Positions 11,622-24,229 of a stretch of 64,000 bases of DNA are shown in pieces; positions within the stretch are counted from its first letter, which is position 1, and each line of letters opens with the position of its first letter. The position numbers and the translations under genes are program-made. Source of the stretch: Rehmannia glutinosa (taxonomy: Eukaryota > Streptophyta > Magnoliopsida > Lamiales > Orobanchaceae); contig JABTTQ020002172.1 in the NCBI GenBank assembly GCA_016081115.2, positions 124,001-188,000 of the forward strand, in the 5' to 3' direction. The notes below the pieces were generated by a model that was not told where the DNA came from, made no database searches, and worked only from the letters and a program-made list of their open reading frames with translations.

Positions 11622-13128
11622 CTTCCCTATAACAAGTCGCACGGATGTGTAAAATCACACGGGAACCGAATACACGGTCATGTAATATTACCCGGTCTAA
11701 CTGTGTACTTTGTTTTTTGTTATTTTCTTTGCGTATTTGTTCGTCTCTTCGCATTCGGCATTCTTGTTTGGGCTGTCCTACTGATATTTTTCATTTTTGC
11801 TCCATTTCATGTAAAAATTACAAGAATACGCATTATCACGCCCAACATAGGAAACCAACTGAAATACACTAAATATACATGCAAATATATCAAATATGTA
11901 CCAAAATAACCCTCTAAATGCACGTATATTTTACACTTATCAAATTCCTCCAAACTTAAACCATTGCTCGTCCTCGAGAAAACTAAGAAAAATAATGCAA
12001 TGGGGTAGATAGAACAACACAAGAACACTACAAACACATAATCTCAATCAAATCCACACTTTAGTAAACATGTAACTCATCATAAAAAAGGCATCAATCG
12101 CAAATTTGGCCTAATCAATACTCATCCGGGTATTCGACATTGCGACTCATAAGAAATAGTGTATCACTCAACTCTTAAAATAGATGGGACAGGCATACGC
12201 TCAAATCAATTTAATGAAGTAGAAATACCATAGGATTGCAAAACGTCTAACATCTCTACCACTGAAGTGTGCACAATTTAAGAATCAAAAAGGATTTTTT
12301 CTTTGGTTGTAACGTAGGCTCTTTGGTAAAGGTTGAAAAAATATGGATTAAATTACTTGAATTGAACAATTAGAATTTAAAGCACACAGACTTTCAACTC
12401 ACCAACCCAATTTCATCGTAAAAATCATTCTTTCAGATTATTTTCTTTTTCAACTCTTTTTCTATCCTTTTTCTCCTTTTTTTCATTCTTAGGCCCTTTT
12501 GCCTTAAGCTCTCAATTGTTTTTTTCCAGAATTTCTTTTCTTTTGCTCGATATTTCCATTCTTTTATTCTTTTTCGAAATCTGCGAGCATCAACATTCAT
12601 TTGCTTATTCACTGCTCATCCCTCATTTTTGTCAACATTCTTTCTTTTTCAAAATAACCACATCTCCCTCAAAATAAACATTTCTATAAGTTCAAAGCTC
12701 AAAATGTGGCTAACAATAAATAAAGTTAAGATTCAAAGTGGCTAAGTAAGGAATCATGAGTTCATAGGTAGTTATTTAGACTAAGTAGGCAAAAACAAAA
12801 ATAGCCTTAAATCATCTTCAAAAAATTGCACACACATGGTTTCAATAAAGATACCATTGCAAGTTCTAGAGTTCTAACAACATGAATGACACACTCAACA
12901 AAAATATAAGACTGCATATCATCAAAGCAGTTATAGATACAAAAGCTCACAAGCTTATTTTTCGCATCATGCTTAAATGCCGAACTTTCTCAATCAACCA
13001 AACAAGCAAAAGACATCTTTTCAAAAATCTATCACATATTCACCAAATATCTCTTTTCTTGAACCAAGTGCTCATAGTAAAATCATACAAAAGCGTTTTT
13101 TACTAATTCGACTTTCTAAACCTAACAA
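11622..13128. other. Non-coding DNA resembling Athila-type 3' region
   Basis: This is an AT-rich stretch without a credible reading frame. It holds an ACACGG-rich start (11640-11710) and a CCTCCAAACTTAAACCATTG segment followed by CTCGTCCTCGAG (11946-11978). A GGTTGTAACGTAGGC string lies near 12304 and long T/C-rich runs at 12430-12560. The CCAAACTTAAA motif also occurs in the non-coding flank of the second Gypsy fragment (near 25864). From memory, such motifs are common in non-coding parts of Athila-like elements. It likely derives from a minus-oriented element whose pol is not adjacent. It is cut at 13128 by copy B's broken LTR. Confidence 0.5.
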
Positions 13129-13375
13129 AGTCTTCCGCTGACAAAACCAAATCAACTGTAAATCTAAGTGTTAGCTGAAAGCAACTAAGTTATACTATCA
13201 ATAGCTCTGCCTGTTGAGTGGGTAACTTTACTGTGTAAGCCAACCAAACTGTCCCTCAAGGACTTAGCTAATTTGTGTAAAACTCTGAAAACATTTAAAA
13301 ACGACTAAATCAAAAAATAGGTAAGGTTTATTCAACCCCCCTCTAAACATTACACATCAACGCTTCGGATCTACA
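13129..13375 (+). repeat. Truncated 5' LTR of copy B (last ~247 bp)
   Basis: From AAAGTCTTCCGCTGACAAAA to the terminal CTACA this matches the end of copy B's own 3' LTR (about 25450-25701), with visible differences on the order of one in ten. The missing front portion, including the TATA box, means this end could not drive transcription. The junction at about 13128 is with Gypsy-like non-coding DNA. Confidence 0.88.
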
Positions 13376-13377
13376 AC

Positions 13378-13389
13378 TAGTATCAGAGC
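13378..13389 (+). other. Primer-binding site, copy B (initiator Met tRNA)
   Basis: TAGTATCAGAGC starts two bases after the LTR end. It is the standard plant TGGTATCAGAGC site complementary to initiator methionine tRNA, with one G to A change at its second base. Confidence 0.88.
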
Positions 13390-13500
13390 GGTTGGTTCAT
13401 TGAACCTTCCGCACTAGTTACTGAACTAGATCTCATTCTTTTTCAAAATAATCAATACTTGAGTTTTTAAAACTTTTATTTCAAAACCAAAGTTATTATT

Positions 13501-15813
13501 ATGGAAGCAAATTTAACTCGCATTCCAATGTTTAATGTGGAAGTGTTTGATGACTGGAAAATTCGTATGCAGGCTCATCTATCAGCCCCACATGATGATA
13601 TGTGGCTAGTGATTGAGGATGGACCACTACAAATCCTAAAGGTCAACATTGTTGTAAAAAGGGCACCTCCTGCTGAAGGAGAGGATGTTGCACCAGCAGA
13701 GCCCAAACCTGCTATGGTTGAAAAATCTCGTTGTGAATGGACCAACGAAGATCGAAAGAGATACAATCTTGACAATGTTGCCAAGGATATACTTTATAAA
13801 ACTCTTGATAAGGCTATGTTTAATAAAGTCAAATCTTGCAAATTAGCCAAAGAAATTTGGGAAAAACTCACTTTGATTTGTGAAGGGCCTGATCAAATCA
13901 AAGAAAACAAATTAACTGTTGCAATCCAAAAATTTGAAAATTTTAAATGATTGTAGGTAAAAGTCTGGATCAGTTGGCAAGATTAACAGAAATCACCAAT
14001 GAGCTTTTAGCTCTGGGAAATGAGTACACACAGAAGGAGATGTTAAATGAAGGTCATGGCCCTGAGATATTCCCTGGATCTCACTAGGACATTAAACCAT
14101 GAATTGTTCTCCGATCTTAAAGTATATGAGTTTGAGCTGAGAAGAAATGAACAAGAGGAGGTAGTTGTAACCAAGACAACTACACTCATGACTGGTGAAT
14201 GAAAGAAAGCTGAGTCTAAGGAGACCATAGATCAAGAGAAGATTGCCCTGATGGTAAAAAGGTTCAATAAGTTCTTCAATAAGAACTATAAATATAGAAG
14301 CAAGGGTGAATCGTCAAGAAGACACTCAACACCCTCATGAGTAAGGGAGGACAGACCACCCAAGAGAGTTGAACATCAAAGAACTGAGTATTAGAGAACT
14401 GATAATAAAAGAACTGATAGAGTTGACTTGCTAAGAGCTAAGAACCTGTGTTGGAATTGCAGGCAACCAGGACACTTCGTAGTTGACTGTCCCTATCCAC
14501 CAGTCAACAAGTACATAAACTATGAAGAAAGAAAAGTCATCAGGGAAAGAAGATAAGAAAAGAAGAAAACCATGTTGGCTGCTGAGACTACTGAACCAAC
14601 TAAGTACAAGGAACCAACAGACTCAGATAGTAGTGAAACATAATACTCAAGTGATACAGAGGAAGAGGCTTTGATATGCCTCATGGCCAAAGAACAAGAC
14701 TCAAAAGTTCAAGAAGATGAGGTACACTCTAACTCATCTGATTCTGATTCTAATGATAGTGATTGTGACACAAACACTTTATCACCCATAGATCTTTATG
14801 ATTCAATTGGCAAAATGATGAAAGATTTTGAGCACATAAAAACCTCACACACACTGTTAAATCGGGAAAATAGCCAGCTTAAATGCCAAAACTCACAGTT
14901 AACCAAAGAACTGAGTACTCTAAGTCACATAGTTGATGAGAATATTATGTTGAAGGCTGAAATTGCCAAGATCCGAGCAGACATAGCTGCTACAGAGTAA
15001 AGGGAAAATAATCTTAAAAATGTGATTGCTTCATTCACTAAGACATCCAAATCAATGGATGAACTTATAATGACTCAAAAAGAAAGTGGTGACAAGATAG
15101 GCATTGGATTTAATTCCTTTGTACAGGCCCAAGTCTCAGGAGTGGTTTTGGAAAAAGGATCCTCAAGCAATGGGGGAATCCAAAAATCCAAAGCACCATA
15201 TGCTGCACAAACACACACTAAAAAACACAATCACAACCATATTGGCCTTGGATATAAGGGAAAAGGAAAGAAGCCAGTTGAGTATGCTAACAGATACCAA
15301 ATCAATTTTAAAAGTCCATCAGCAGACTCTGAATAGGAAATACTCTGTGAAATCAAACAGTGCTGCCAAAAGCCCCAGAGATTTCAGCAACAAAAAGTCA
15401 TATGATGGGAATGGTAGAAATTACCCAAGCCAAGCTGATTGGAATAACCATGTGAGATATCAGCCAAGACCTATGGGATACAAGCCAAAGAGGCAAAGAC
15501 CTCAACCTCATCATAGGTTATTCCCAAGGCAAAAGAGCAATAATCAGCACACAAATGCACCCATGCACAAAACCCAACATGCACAGAAATTCCATTATTA
15601 CCCCAAGATGGCAAATGCTACACATAGGCATACAGATAAAAGAGACAGTTGTATGAGCATGAAACCCCAAAACACTTTGCTAATGTGGATTATGATTATG
15701 GAACCGATAGGTGGCAACCTCTTAGAGTCAGATCATCTGGCTATAGGTTGGTTGGAACACCTTATAGCACTAACCCCTTAGGACCCAGGCAAGTATGGGT
15801 ACCTAAAAACTAA
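13501..15813 (+). pseudogene. gag (copy B)
   Basis: The ATG at 13501 opens with MEANLTRIPMFNVEVFDDWK, conserved in copies D and F. Gag would form the particle that packages element RNA. The first 150 codons are open and resemble the Copia gag capsid region (YKTLDKAMFNKVKSCK and the later KFENFK). A one-base loss at about 13948 gives a stop. The zinc knuckle CWNCRQPGHFVVDC lies at 14449-14490 (CX2CX4HX4C). A predicted coiled-coil stretch rich in Leu/Glu/Lys/Asn covers 14800-15000, ending at a TAA. The region ends with VWVPKN and a TAA at 15811, at the gag/protease border. Several stops and frameshifts lie between. Confidence 0.88.
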
Positions 15814-15822
15814 TTTCCTTGA

Positions 15823-17289
15823 TTGCAGGTTCAAGGAACAGCTGAGTGCCAAAGAACCTGGTACGTGGATAGTGGTTGCTCTAGATATATGACAGGAAAT
15901 AAGAGAAATCTGTCAAAATTCAAGGAAATCAAAGGCACAAGATCCATAAGGAAAAATAGATTGGAAATCACAAATGTTGCATATGTTGAAGGCCTCAACA
16001 TCATTCTGTTGAGCATTAGCCAACTCTGTGACAAAGGCTATAATGTTGGATTCAATATGGGAGTTTGTCAAATCAAGAATGTTGAATCAAATGAAGTTGT
16101 GCTTCGAGGATCAAGGCAGAAGAACATGTATATAGTGGATTGGTCAACTGCTACACCAAGCACATGTCTGCTAGCAAAGAGTGCAAGCGAGTCAAGTTGG
16201 TTGTGGCATAAGAAGCTGAGTCACCTAAATTTCAAGACAATCAACAAGCTTGCATGGAGTCATCTTGTGGAAGGATTGACAAACTCAGTGTACACCAAAG
16301 AAAGTATTTATGATGCATGCAAGATTGGAAAGTAAATCAAATCATCCGCCAAGGATAAGTCAAGTCCTTCTTCAACAAGGATTTCACATCTGTTGCATAT
16401 GGACTTGTTTGGTCCTGTTTAGCCAGCTAGCATCAGTGGAAAGAAATACACCTTAGTGGTGGTAGATGATTACTCAAGATATACATGGACAATTTTCATG
16501 GGTAAAAAGAAGGAAACACTGCAGAAATTACCTCGGCTGATGAAAAGAGTTCAAAATGAGAACAGTCAAACCATTATAAAGATAAGATCTGACAGAGGAA
16601 CTGAGTTTGGGATTATAACTCAGTATTGTGTTGAAAATGGCATTGCTCATGAGTAATCAGCTGCAAGGACTCCACAGCAGAATGGAGTAGCTGAAAGAAG
16701 AAACAGAACTCTCAAGGAAGCTGCTAGGACAATTTTAGCTGAAGCTGGGTTGCCTAAGAGATTTTGGGCTGAAGCTATCAATACTGTCTACTACACTCAA
16801 AATAGATGCATGATAAACAGTCAATTGACTAAGACTCCCGATGAGATTTCGACAGGGAGAAAGCCAAATGTTGGATATTTTTGAATCTTTGGATGTACAT
16901 GTTTTATCCACAACAATGGCGAGGACAACCTAAAAGCTTTTGATGCTAAAGTTGATGAAGGTATATTTTTGGGATACTCAGCTGAGAGTAAACCTTATAG
17001 AGTGCTAAACAAAAGGACTATGGTCACAGAAGAGTCTATCCATGTGGTTTTTGATGAACTCAGTGTTAATGGGGAAGACATAGATGAGTTATACGAGAAG
17101 AAGAATCAGCCAACTGTTCAGAAGAGTCCCTATATTGAAGCAGATGTAAGAGCACTCAACCCTGATGAAGATGAGATAGCTAAATCTCAAAGATAGCTGG
17201 AAGGTCTGCAGCTGAATGATGATGAAGAAATTGTTCAAGAGAACTTAGCTGCAAGATGACTGAATCTAGCAGACTTACTCCAACCAGAT
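15823..17289 (+). pseudogene. Copia protease and integrase (copy B)
   Basis: Protease starts just after two in-frame stops (TAA 15811, TGA 15820), in the same frame as the gag end. The catalytic DSG is at 15868-15876 (WYVDSGCSRYMTG). A deletion has removed some sequence around KGTRSIRKN compared with copy D. The integrase zinc domain shows HKKLSHLNF and CDACKIGK near 16200-16330. The catalytic core has VVVDDYSRYTWTIF near 16460 and IRSDRGTEF near 16590. The third motif, TPQQNGVAERRN, lies near 16670. Stops occur near 16333, 16420, 16654, 16885 and 17194. Inactive. Confidence 0.9.
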
Positions 17290-18933
17290 GTGAGATGGCT
17301 GAGAGACCATACACCTGAGTTAATCATTGGAAATATTATAGATGGGGTAAGAAACAGATCCAAAGCCCAACATGAAGCTATGTTTACTTGTTTCATCTCC
17401 CAGATAGAGCCTAAAGATGTGTCCCAGGCATTGGATGATACACATTGGATTCAGGCTATGCAAGAAGAGTTGAATCTGTTTGAAAGAAACAAAGTTTGGG
17501 AATTGGTTCAAAGGCCTACCCACCAAAATGTTATTGGTACTAAGTGGGTATTTAGAAACAAGATGAATGATGAAGGATCTGTTGTAAGAAACAAAGCAAG
17601 ATTGGTAGCCAAATGGTATTGCCAAGAGGAAGGTATATATTTTGATCAAACTTTTGCTCCCGTTGCTAGATTGGAAGCAATTAGGTTGTTTCGTGCTTAT
17701 GTTGCACACAAGAACTTCATTGTGTATCAAATGGATGTGAAGACTGCATTTTTGAATGGACAGTTGGAAGAAGAAGTCTTTGTGGAGCAACCTCCAGGTT
17801 TTGAGCAGAAAACTATTGGAGATAAAGTCTACAAGCTCAAGAAAGCTTTGTATGGATTGAAACAAGCACCCAGAGCCTGGTATGACACATTGTCTCAGTT
17901 TCTCATTGATAATGGATTTACCAAGGGCAAGGTTGATAGAACACTCTTCAGAATTCAAAATGGGGAGAGTATATTGCTTGTTCAAATTTATGTGGATGAC
18001 ATCATATTTAGTTCCACAAATGAAGAACTGTGTAACAAGTTTTCAAACCTCATGCAAGGGAAGTTTGAAATGAGTATGATGGGAGAGCTGATTTTCTTCC
18101 TAGGTCTTCAAGTCAAGAAATTGAAGGATGGAACCTTCATAAGTCAAAATAAATATACCAGAGATTTAATGAAGAAATTTGGTATGGAAGAGAAGTCATC
18201 AGTGAAGATTCTCATGAATACATCAGTCAAGATGGATATGGATGCAGATGACAAATCTGTAGATCAAACCAGGTATAGAGCCCTCATTGGATCATTGCTC
18301 CATTTGACAGCAAGTAGGCCAGACATCACCTTTGTTGTAGGTGTATGTGCTAGATTTCAATCTGCACCAAAAGAGAGTCACATTACTACAGCCAAGAGAA
18401 TCCTAAGGTATTTGAAGGGACGCCAAGAAGTTGGCTTATGGTATCCAGAGGATGGAGGATTCAAGCTAGTTGGCTACTCCTACTCGGACTATGTTGGATG
18501 TAGAGTAGACAGGAAAAGTACATCAGGTACCTGTGAAATGCTTGGAAATAGATTAGTTTCTTGGTGCAGCAAGAAACAGAATTCAATAGCTACATCCAAA
18601 GCTGAAGCAGAGTACATAGTTGCATGCAATTGTTGTGCCTAAGTTCTATGGATTAGGCAACAGCTGAGATACTATGATATAGAAGAAAAATAGATTTCAA
18701 TTATGTGTGATAACACAAGTGCTATTGCAATAACTCAAAATCTTGTATTGCATTCAAGAATCAAACACATTGATGTGAGATATCATTTCATTCGAGATCA
18801 TGTTGAAAAGAAAGACATCACATTGTGATTCATCTCAACTGATAAGCAGTTAGCTGACATATTCACTAAGCCATTATGTGAATCAAGGTTTGAAGAGCTT
18901 AAAAATGAACTAAGATTGATTGAGCTGAGTTAG
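17290..18933 (+). pseudogene. Copia reverse transcriptase and RNase H (copy B)
   Basis: An open stretch of 450 codons (17290-18642) covers nearly all of RT and most of RNase H. RT blocks are IGTKWVFRNKMN, ARLVAKWYCQEEG, QMDVKTAFLNG, VEQPPGFEQK, YGLKQAPRAWYDTL and the active site YVDD at 17989-18000. RNase H shows RKSTSGTCEMLGNRLVSW and SKAEAEYIVAC. A stop at about 18640 replaces the glutamine of the usual CCAQVLW. Two more stops follow before the conserved end LADIFTKPLCESRFEEL and the terminal TAG at 18931. This is the longest surviving pol reading in the window. Confidence 0.92.
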
Positions 18934-19485
18934 GAGATTTAGAAGACTCCATCAGCAGAGTCAAGGAAGAGAGAGATGAAAATTAGCAAAGTTTCATTTT
19001 CCAACCAAGTGAAACAGTCAAGACGGCTAGTCAGCTCTATCAAATTAGCTTGAGTGATCATCATGAGAGGAGAGAAGCAGAGTTAAGTCACTTTTGGAAA
19101 ATAACTAAGTTATTTATGAGCTAAGTGACAAAACGTAGTCGTTTTCTGTCAGAGGGAATATTTTTGGGCATTACGTCAGCGTAATTATGGTGTTAAAATA
19201 AAGCCTATACACATTTAGCCTATCATTGGATATAAATGCTGTTGTATTTAATGTGGGAAAATTAATGCGGTTTCAAGCTTTTAATCTCAATAGTTGATCG
19301 TGATCAACCTTTTCAAATTCTAAAAATCGTCCCCTCACATCCCTTATATACCCAAAAATCAAATTTCTCTCTCCTCACAATACACTCATCTCTCTCAAGC
19401 AAAGGTAAAGTTCTCTCTGCAACCAAGCAAAAACCCTAGTTTGTACAGTGTTCATAGTTCAAGTTTTCACCGTATATTTTCTGAA
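18934..19485 (+). promoter_or_regulatory. Pol-ORF3 spacer, putative internal promoter (copy B)
   Basis: Conserved block with no plausible gene. A TACGTCA motif (19172-19178) stands where other copies have TGACGTCA. ATTGGATATAAATGC lies at 19226-19240. A strong TATA box (CCCTTATATACCC, TATATA at 19345-19350) is followed after about 25 bp by TTTCTCTCTCCTCACAA, a plausible start region. The ORF3 ATG is 141 bp after the TATA. The spacing is matched in copies C, D and F. Promoter activity is inferred. An alternative is a conserved RNA feature of the genomic transcript. Confidence 0.6.
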
Positions 19486-22400
19486 ATGGCTCCAAGTTAT
19501 GACTTTGTGAAAATGGCTGAGAAGATCCACTGCGGTTCTACGGTGGATTTCGATGGTTTGGTGAAGCAAGGGGCTGGCAAAGCCTTTGCTAAGAACATAG
19601 CTGATAAGTTGGAGAAATTCGGCCTCAAGGGATTTCTCACCATGGAGTTCTCTCATACTTACCTTAAAGAGGTATCCATATTCTACGTGAACGCACAGGT
19701 TCACGATGGAGAAATAAGGTCTTTGTCCACATCAAAGAGATCAAGATTCTTTATTGCGGACTGGCTACTCATTGTCACCTTCCTTCAAGTGGTCTGAAGG
19801 AAATTGCTGAAAAAGATGTCAACCTGGTTGCGGCATGGAAGGAGATCACCAAGCCGAGTCATCTGCTAAGCTCAAGTACATTTACGCCCAAGAAGTCTCT
19901 TATTAAGGATGACTATCATAAGCTGATGGATGTTGTGTCCAAGTGTGTGGACATGAAGTTTGGCAGCTTGAATCAGCTGTCTTGGACGAAGCTGACTGTC
20001 ATGGTTGCAATCATGAAAGAAAAAAAGGTGAACTGGGCTGAGTTCATCTTCAGCCGAATCTAACAAAATGTACTAAACAAGGTTATAACTGATTATGGCT
20101 TGTTCGTTAGCTCACTGGGGTATGGCCTTGTGATTGGCCATTTGATGGAAGTGAAGGGCATTCCTCTCATGAATGGGAAACCCTTCCATGTCAACAAAAA
20201 GATGTTGAAGGCGAACCTCTCTGCTGCATAGAGGCAAGCCCATGCAAGAAAACTGACACCAACGAAGGTGAGTTAGCTGACCCTGTCCCCGAGGACACTG
20301 CTGCAACCGGCAAAGCTCCTTCTCCGAAGACTATTCAGAAGAAGAAGAGAGTTATTGCAGCAAAGCCTACTCTTGTCCCTGCAGCCATTGAAGACCAAGC
20401 ACCTGGCCCAGCAGTTGAGACTGAGAAGGATACCCCTGCACCTTCTCCAGTCATGACAAAAAAGCGCTCAGCTAAGCCCCGAAGCCAGCTGCAGCCAAGA
20501 AGTAAAGATGGTGGAGCCAGCTGCTACCGAAGAAGAAGCTGAAGATGAAGAGATTCCTCTTGTCAAAAACAAGAGAAGGCGATTAGTTAGAAGATCTGCC
20601 TTGGAAAAGCCAGTTGAGTCTGTCACTCAAGTTGAAAGGGAAACTACTGATGTAGAGGAGCAGCAGTCTAAGCAAGCTGAAGTTTGTGAGGGAACCACCA
20701 CTGTTGTCGAGAAGACTGCTGATGAAGGTCAGCAGACTATAGAAGAGACAATTGTTCGTGAGATAGCTGAATAAAAAGAAGTTGAAACAACTGACTAAGG
20801 CGAGGAGTTAGTTGTACGATCCCCTTAGTCGGATGCTCGAACAACTTAGGAGGAAAGGGCTCCCTTTGAGACCATGCAGGAGGATTATGACTTTGTGATG
20901 TTGTCTCTTACATATCCAAACATACATGAGAGGATTAGAATTTGGAGGGCCTAGAAGTTGAGCTTGTCTAGGCACCAATTTAAGAGCCCGAAATTCATTG
21001 AGGAGGAAGAATACATCCTAGATTTCATGGGGGATGTTGGTGTACGCACGACACTGGATGAAGACAGTTGCATCAACATTCTGTTTGGGAGGAAGGGGAA
21101 TGAAAGGCTTAAAGATATTGAGAGTTGAGACGGCTAAAGCTATTGCAGAATCGAAGAAGCCTCATTCTTCTGCCTTCATAGACTCCCCGGAACATGCCTT
21201 AGAGCTAGCTGACATCAGTGATAGTGATATGGAAGAAATAGACCCTGCTGCTGAAGTGGAGAAAGCTGAGCTAAAGAAAGCCCTGAAAGAATCCAAAGAG
21301 ATGCATGAACAGAGTATGACAAAGGGCCCAGGAGAATCTTCCTCTATTATGATTACTCCTAGCCCAGATATAATGGAGGTGGTAAGAACAATTGATGCTA
21401 TCACATCTCCCGTGCACTCTGAGGATGAAAATTCCAGGAAAGATGGCGATGAAGCTAAGGAAGGTGATGTAGAGGGCACCTTAGCCAAGCCAATACCTGA
21501 AAAAAGGTGTTGAGATACCTGCCCAGACGGCTGATAACTGGAAAACAACCGTGTCTAAGGTTTTGAGTGACCTCACTGCTCAAGACTCAGCTGGTGTGCC
21601 ATCTGAGGGAGAAACTCAAACCACCACAGCTGGTCGGAGGAGGCTCTGGGAGACCAAACTAAAGAGAAGTTAGGAGGCAAATGTGAAACCTTGAATGAAC
21701 AACATACTGAGATTAACGAGGCTTAGACGGTTTCAACTATCTCAACTAAAACTTCAGCTACCATGCAGGCCAATGAAGTTGTTGATGCAGCTAAGGCATA
21801 GGATGGAATCGAGGCCACGGGAGTTGAGACTCTTGTCCATGAAAGTGCAATCCATGGAGTTGAGACTCCGATGGATGCCACCAAAGACCCCAAAGCAGCT
21901 CCGTCTGCTGAAGGAATTTCTGTCTAAGACCCTACTGCAGTTGAGACTACAAAAGGGAATGCTGAAGGCCCATCAGCGGTTGAGACTACTAAGGGTAATG
22001 AAGGCCTGGAGAAGGTTGAGACTTCCCTAGGTAAAAAGGTCGTTGAACAAGTGCCAGCCCCTCAGGAAGAAATCATTGAAGAAGAGAAAATAAGATCTCT
22101 TCCTGATTCCCAAGTGAACGCTGATGTTGAGTTCTTGGGAAATGACGACGCATCTGAGTCTAGTCCAATTGAAAAATCATCCGAGGACAAAGCTGCTTAG
22201 GAGGCACTGACAAAGAAGAGGTAAGCCAATGAAAAGTCTGCTCTCGTAAATTTTATAATTGTTGATGGCCCACCTCCCATGGTGCCATCACCTTTCAATG
22301 ATGCTGATGAGTCAGCCGAGAATAAGACTACACAAAAGGAAGATACTACTGATACCGAAGAGGCTGTTAAGACAGCTGAGGATCAGTCAGCTTAGCAGGC

Positions 22401-23935
22401 TAACACAACTGCACAAGATGTCGATGACGCTAAGACAACTGAGGCACATAGAGCTGAGGAAATTTTGAAGGAATAGGGAAAGGCTCCACATGTCAAGGAT
22501 GTGGAAATTCCTATTTTTCCAGAGGATCGTTTTGCTGACTACTTTTCTTTCAAGGCGCATGTACCCTTAGAAGCAGAGTCTACTGCTGAAAGTGCAAGAT
22601 ACACCATCCAAGTCCCAGCTGAAGAACTTGGAACTCCTGCTGATACAACTATGGTGCCGATTGGATTTGATTTTGCTGTTGTATGGCCATCTCAAAGAAT
22701 GCCAAGTTTCAGCAGCGTCAAAGGACAACATTTTCAGGATGGATCAATCTCATAAGAGCGATATGGAGTTGCTAAAAGCTCAAAATAAATCAGAACTTCA
22801 GAAAATGGAGGCCAACATGAAAAATGAGTTAATGGTGCTACAAACTAAGATGAAGCTGATGGCAGCCAAGACGAAGGCTCTGGGATTTGAATTTCGAGCA
22901 GCGTACTCCAAGACTCATGACAAGTAAGACATGACAAAGAATAAGATTGATCTACTCCTTGGAGGAGTGTTCCCTAAATTGGCTCTACCCTTTGGTGATG
23001 ATGCCAAAAAGGGGGAAGATGAAAGTAAACAACAAAGGAGTGATAAGGATGGAAGAATGGGGGAAGCAAGCAAGGGGGAAGGCAGTGATGTGAAGAAGCT
23101 GCCCTTGAAGATTATTCTTGCTAAGACCCTCAAGAAAGTGAAGTGATGACCTCCATTCTCATCCAACTACCTAAAGAACTATCCTTAGAAGAGAAAGCTA
23201 ATTTGAGAAGGTAGCTGAGAAGCACTCTGGATGGATTGAAGATTTAAAAGCCAGGTATGAAGGTCCCCCAGTTGGACTGTTAAAGGAGTCCCCTGCTGTG
23301 AGACCCCCTTGTGAGATTACATTGCCTGATGCAGGATCTGAGCCGGGATCCCTAGAGGAGTTTCAGACTCTAGCTGCAGAAGGATATTTTAAGAACATTA
23401 CTCTACCCCAGGCGTGGGATTTGTATTGCGAGAAAGGACTCGATATATGTAAATCAACTAATTGATAGCAGTGTTTAAGCAATCGGTCGACTGGAAAATC
23501 ACCCATACAGTACACTCATAGAGAAGGAGCTGAGTCACAGCGAAGAATGGGAAGGTTTGGCAGTGGTGGAAGAGGCAGTGGTACTCCATCGCAACCAAGA
23601 CCAAAATATGTTAGATATGTTGATCCGCAGAAAAATGGAATCAACTATTGGGCTGGGTATGATACTCTTGTGAATATAAGAGTTGAGAGGAACAATGAAG
23701 AGGCAAGGAGGTGGCAAGAAGCTAAAAATAAAAGGCTCGACCGTGAATGGGTAGAAAGGTAGAGAAGGGATGACCCTACTGCTAAACGAGCCTATGAAAA
23801 GAAGAAGAGGGAGAAAGAAGACAAAAAGAGAAAAAAAGCTGAGGAAGACGGGAGGAGAGGTGAGGATGAAGGGAGAAGAAGGAAGCAGCCGAGGCGTTGA
23901 AGATGGCTGAAACCCCTTCAGTATATTTTATTTAG
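19486..23935 (+). pseudogene. ORF3 of Copia copy B
   Basis: The start is MAPSYDFVKMAEKIHCG at 19486. The N-terminal domain is open for about 100 codons and then frameshifted. It keeps HTYLKEVSIFYVNAQVHDGE, KLMDVVSKCVDMKFGS, KKVNWAEFIFSR and LVIGHLMEVKGIPL. A Lys/Pro/Ala-rich linker follows, then an acidic region (20508-20774), and a SLTYPNIHERIRIWRA block near 20911. A Glu/Ser/Pro-rich stretch is open at 21034-21513. Short VET-containing repeats lie at 21820-22030, a coiled coil at 22750-22920, and RFGSGGRGSG near 23548. YVDPQKNGINYWAGYD (near 23617) precedes a Lys/Arg/Glu-rich tail, with a stop at 23933. No membrane segment is evident. Function unknown. Confidence 0.8.
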
Positions 23936-24215
23936 CTGTAAATACAAAATTTGTAAGTATTTTGGAAAGTCTTAAGACTATGATACTTGTTGTGAAATGT
24001 TATAGGCTCTGATCATTTGTACAGGATTCCATAGCTCTGTATAGACATATATAGCTTTGATACTTTGTATAGGTTATACTATTTAAAAGCTTTGTAAAGT
24101 GCGTTTGTAGAGTACAAGAATGATATGTTCAAATAAAATTGACATATTATACACATACATTCTTTGTTACTGTACTATGTACTTTGCTGTATTTTATTTA
24201 AGTTTTGGCATCATC

Positions 24216-24229
24216 AAAAAGGGGGAAAT
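24216..24229 (+). other. Polypurine tract, copy B
   Basis: AAAAAGGGGGAAAT abuts the LTR start TGTTGGG. The 280 bp between the ORF3 stop and this tract are AT-rich and hold no gene. Confidence 0.92.

Noticed and set aside
11610..12037. Hydrophobic small proteins near 11610-12037
   Set aside because: They come from T-rich non-coding DNA of a Gypsy-like 3' region. No other copy or family supports coding.
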